Shown here: one piece after another, positions 63,354 to 64,000 of the stretch
How positions within the stretch are numbered: the first letter of the stretch is position 1
Layout: each line of letters starts with the position of its first letter
DNA from: UBA4416 sp040389965
GTDB taxonomy: Bacteria; Bacteroidota; Bacteroidia; B-17B0; Aurantibacillaceae
DNA: 64,000 nt
NCBI GenBank assembly: GCA_040389965.1
Contig: JAZJZF010000024.1
Coordinates: forward strand, 62,001-126,000
Direction: 5' to 3'
The notes under the pieces: generated by a model
Databases searched by the model: none
What the model saw: only the letters and a program-made list of their open reading frames with translations
What the model was told of the DNA's origin: nothing
Program-made: the position numbers and the translations under genes

Positions 63354-63911
63354 TTAATCTTCAAAAAAATACCGTTTTAAACGTTGTAAACATTTATATT
63401 TCTGTGTCTTGGCATTGTCAGCATTGGTATATCCGAACTTTTCAGATATTTCTTCCATGCTTAATTTATACACATAAAAATCTTTTAAGAGTGTTTTGCA
63501 GGGTTCTCCAAGGTTTTCCATGCAGGCGTTCATTTTTTCGATATCCGATTCTTTTTTCAAATGCTCGGTTATTTCTTCGCTTACATCTACTACCTCATCT
63601 TCTTCATCTTCCCTAAAACGCAGAGTGTTCCCATTGTTCCGGATTTGCTTTAGCCATAAGCGTTTTGCAATAGAAAAGATAAACGTTTGAAGCTGACAGT
63701 TTAATTCGAAACCGGGTTTTTGTACATTTTCGTAAAGTACAATAATTGTTTCCTGGTAAATATCTGCTGCTGCTTCGCTGCTACCACTATTATTTACAAC
63801 ATATTTAAGAACGAGTGAATAATACTTTTTGTACAAAGCCCGTAACACCGCATCCTGGTTATGCCTGAGCCCTTCAATAAATTCAAGGTCTGTGTACGTT
63901 ACTTTCGACAT
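63354..63911 (-). CDS. ECF-type RNA polymerase sigma factor (module 2)
   Basis: 185 residues. Region 2: LRALYKKYYSLVLKYVVNNS and AAADIYQETIIVLYENVQKP. Region 4: CMENLGEPCKTLLKDFYVYK and SMEEISEKFGYTNADNAKTQ, continuing KYKCLQRLKRYFFED. It differs from the other sigma factor in this window. The first gene of the operon with the protease, it probably directs its own and unknown target promoters. Confidence 0.9.
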   Translation of the reverse strand: MSKVTYTDLEFIEGLRHNQDAVLRALYKKYYSLVLKYVVNNSGSSEAAADIYQETIIVLYENVQKPGFELNCQLQTFIFSIAKRLWLKQIRNNGNTLRFREDEEDEVVDVSEEITEHLKKESDIEKMNACMENLGEPCKTLLKDFYVYKLSMEEISEKFGYTNADNAKTQKYKCLQRLKRYFFED

Positions 63912-64000
63912 AAAGTCTTTGTTTAGATTAATACCCTTTGGCTTTAAAAGTAACCCAAAAAGGCTGATTTATTGTGTTAATTTGCTGATTTTCAGCACTT

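Noticed and set aside
1..64000. tRNA, rRNA, CRISPR, insertion sequences or prophage
   Set aside because: I looked for cloverleaf-type sequences, regular direct repeats with spacers, and transposase or phage motifs, and found none I could support.

Overview
The window is AT-rich chromosomal DNA from a member of the Bacteroidota, probably class Bacteroidia; I cannot resolve the family. The evidence is type IX secretion (T9SS) C-terminal sorting domains of both type A and type B, SprB-type adhesin repeats, MORN-type YwqK-like repeats, a LytTR/multi-PAS two-component pair, ECF sigma factors with membrane partners, and promoter elements of the Bacteroidetes form TAnnTTTG instead of the E. coli -35/-10 form. 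Two runs of ten N (22524-22533 and 39418-39427) are assembly gaps. Each cuts one gene into two apparent pieces.

Layout. 1-4 kb: a truncated secreted protein, an O-antigen-ligase-like membrane protein and lepA. 4.1-16.2 kb: a very large SprB-repeat surface protein, an SBBP-repeat T9SS protein, a fatty acid hydroxylase/sterol desaturase family protein and a GT-C-like TPR membrane protein. 16.2-20.4 kb: rpoN, then a compact leftward operon (DUF420 protein, hotdog dehydratase, lipoprotein, LolA-like protein, hotdog thioesterase) that resembles the accessory part of an aryl polyene/flexirubin locus without its ketosynthases. 20.6-29.1 kb: a codon-biased T9SS protein, mfd, a CarboxypepD-like lipoprotein, an outer-membrane barrel and fumC. 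29.2-31.8 kb: a TetR regulator followed by a frameshifted short-chain dehydrogenase and a metallo-beta-lactamase-fold hydrolase, with the same inverted repeat in front of tetR and of the dehydrogenase. 31.9-35.2 kb: five parS-like centromere sites around a methyltransferase gene and mnmG. 35.3-42.6 kb: LytTR regulator, eight-PAS kinase, MORN protein, nadA. 42.6-43.1 kb: an unusually AT-rich divergent intergenic region with DnaA-box-like 9-mers and a spaced perfect 14-bp inverted repeat. 43.1-47.3 kb: rightward flavin/ferredoxin reductase, rpiB, DUF2490 protein and phosphate transporter. 47.5-52.5 kb: NarL/TPR-kinase pair, aldo/keto reductase and a Crp/Fnr regulator with a perfect FNR-type box between them, and a small membrane protein. 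52.6-59.5 kb: rnr, DUF1569, lgt, trmB, pyk, a small lipoprotein and an S4 protein. 59.5-63.9 kb: two ECF sigma modules, one with a TPR membrane protein next to a plug-only TonB-like protein, the other with a predicted membrane-tethered serine protease.

The most notable non-gene signal is the parS cluster next to mnmG, about 10 kb from the AT-rich divergent region. Together they suggest the window lies near the chromosomal replication origin. That is an inference and needs GC-skew and ChIP or marker-frequency data. I saw no rRNA, tRNA, CRISPR array, insertion sequence or prophage. The best candidates for poorly described biology are the sigma/anti-sigma-protease pair, the orphan TonB-plug protein and the five-site centromere.
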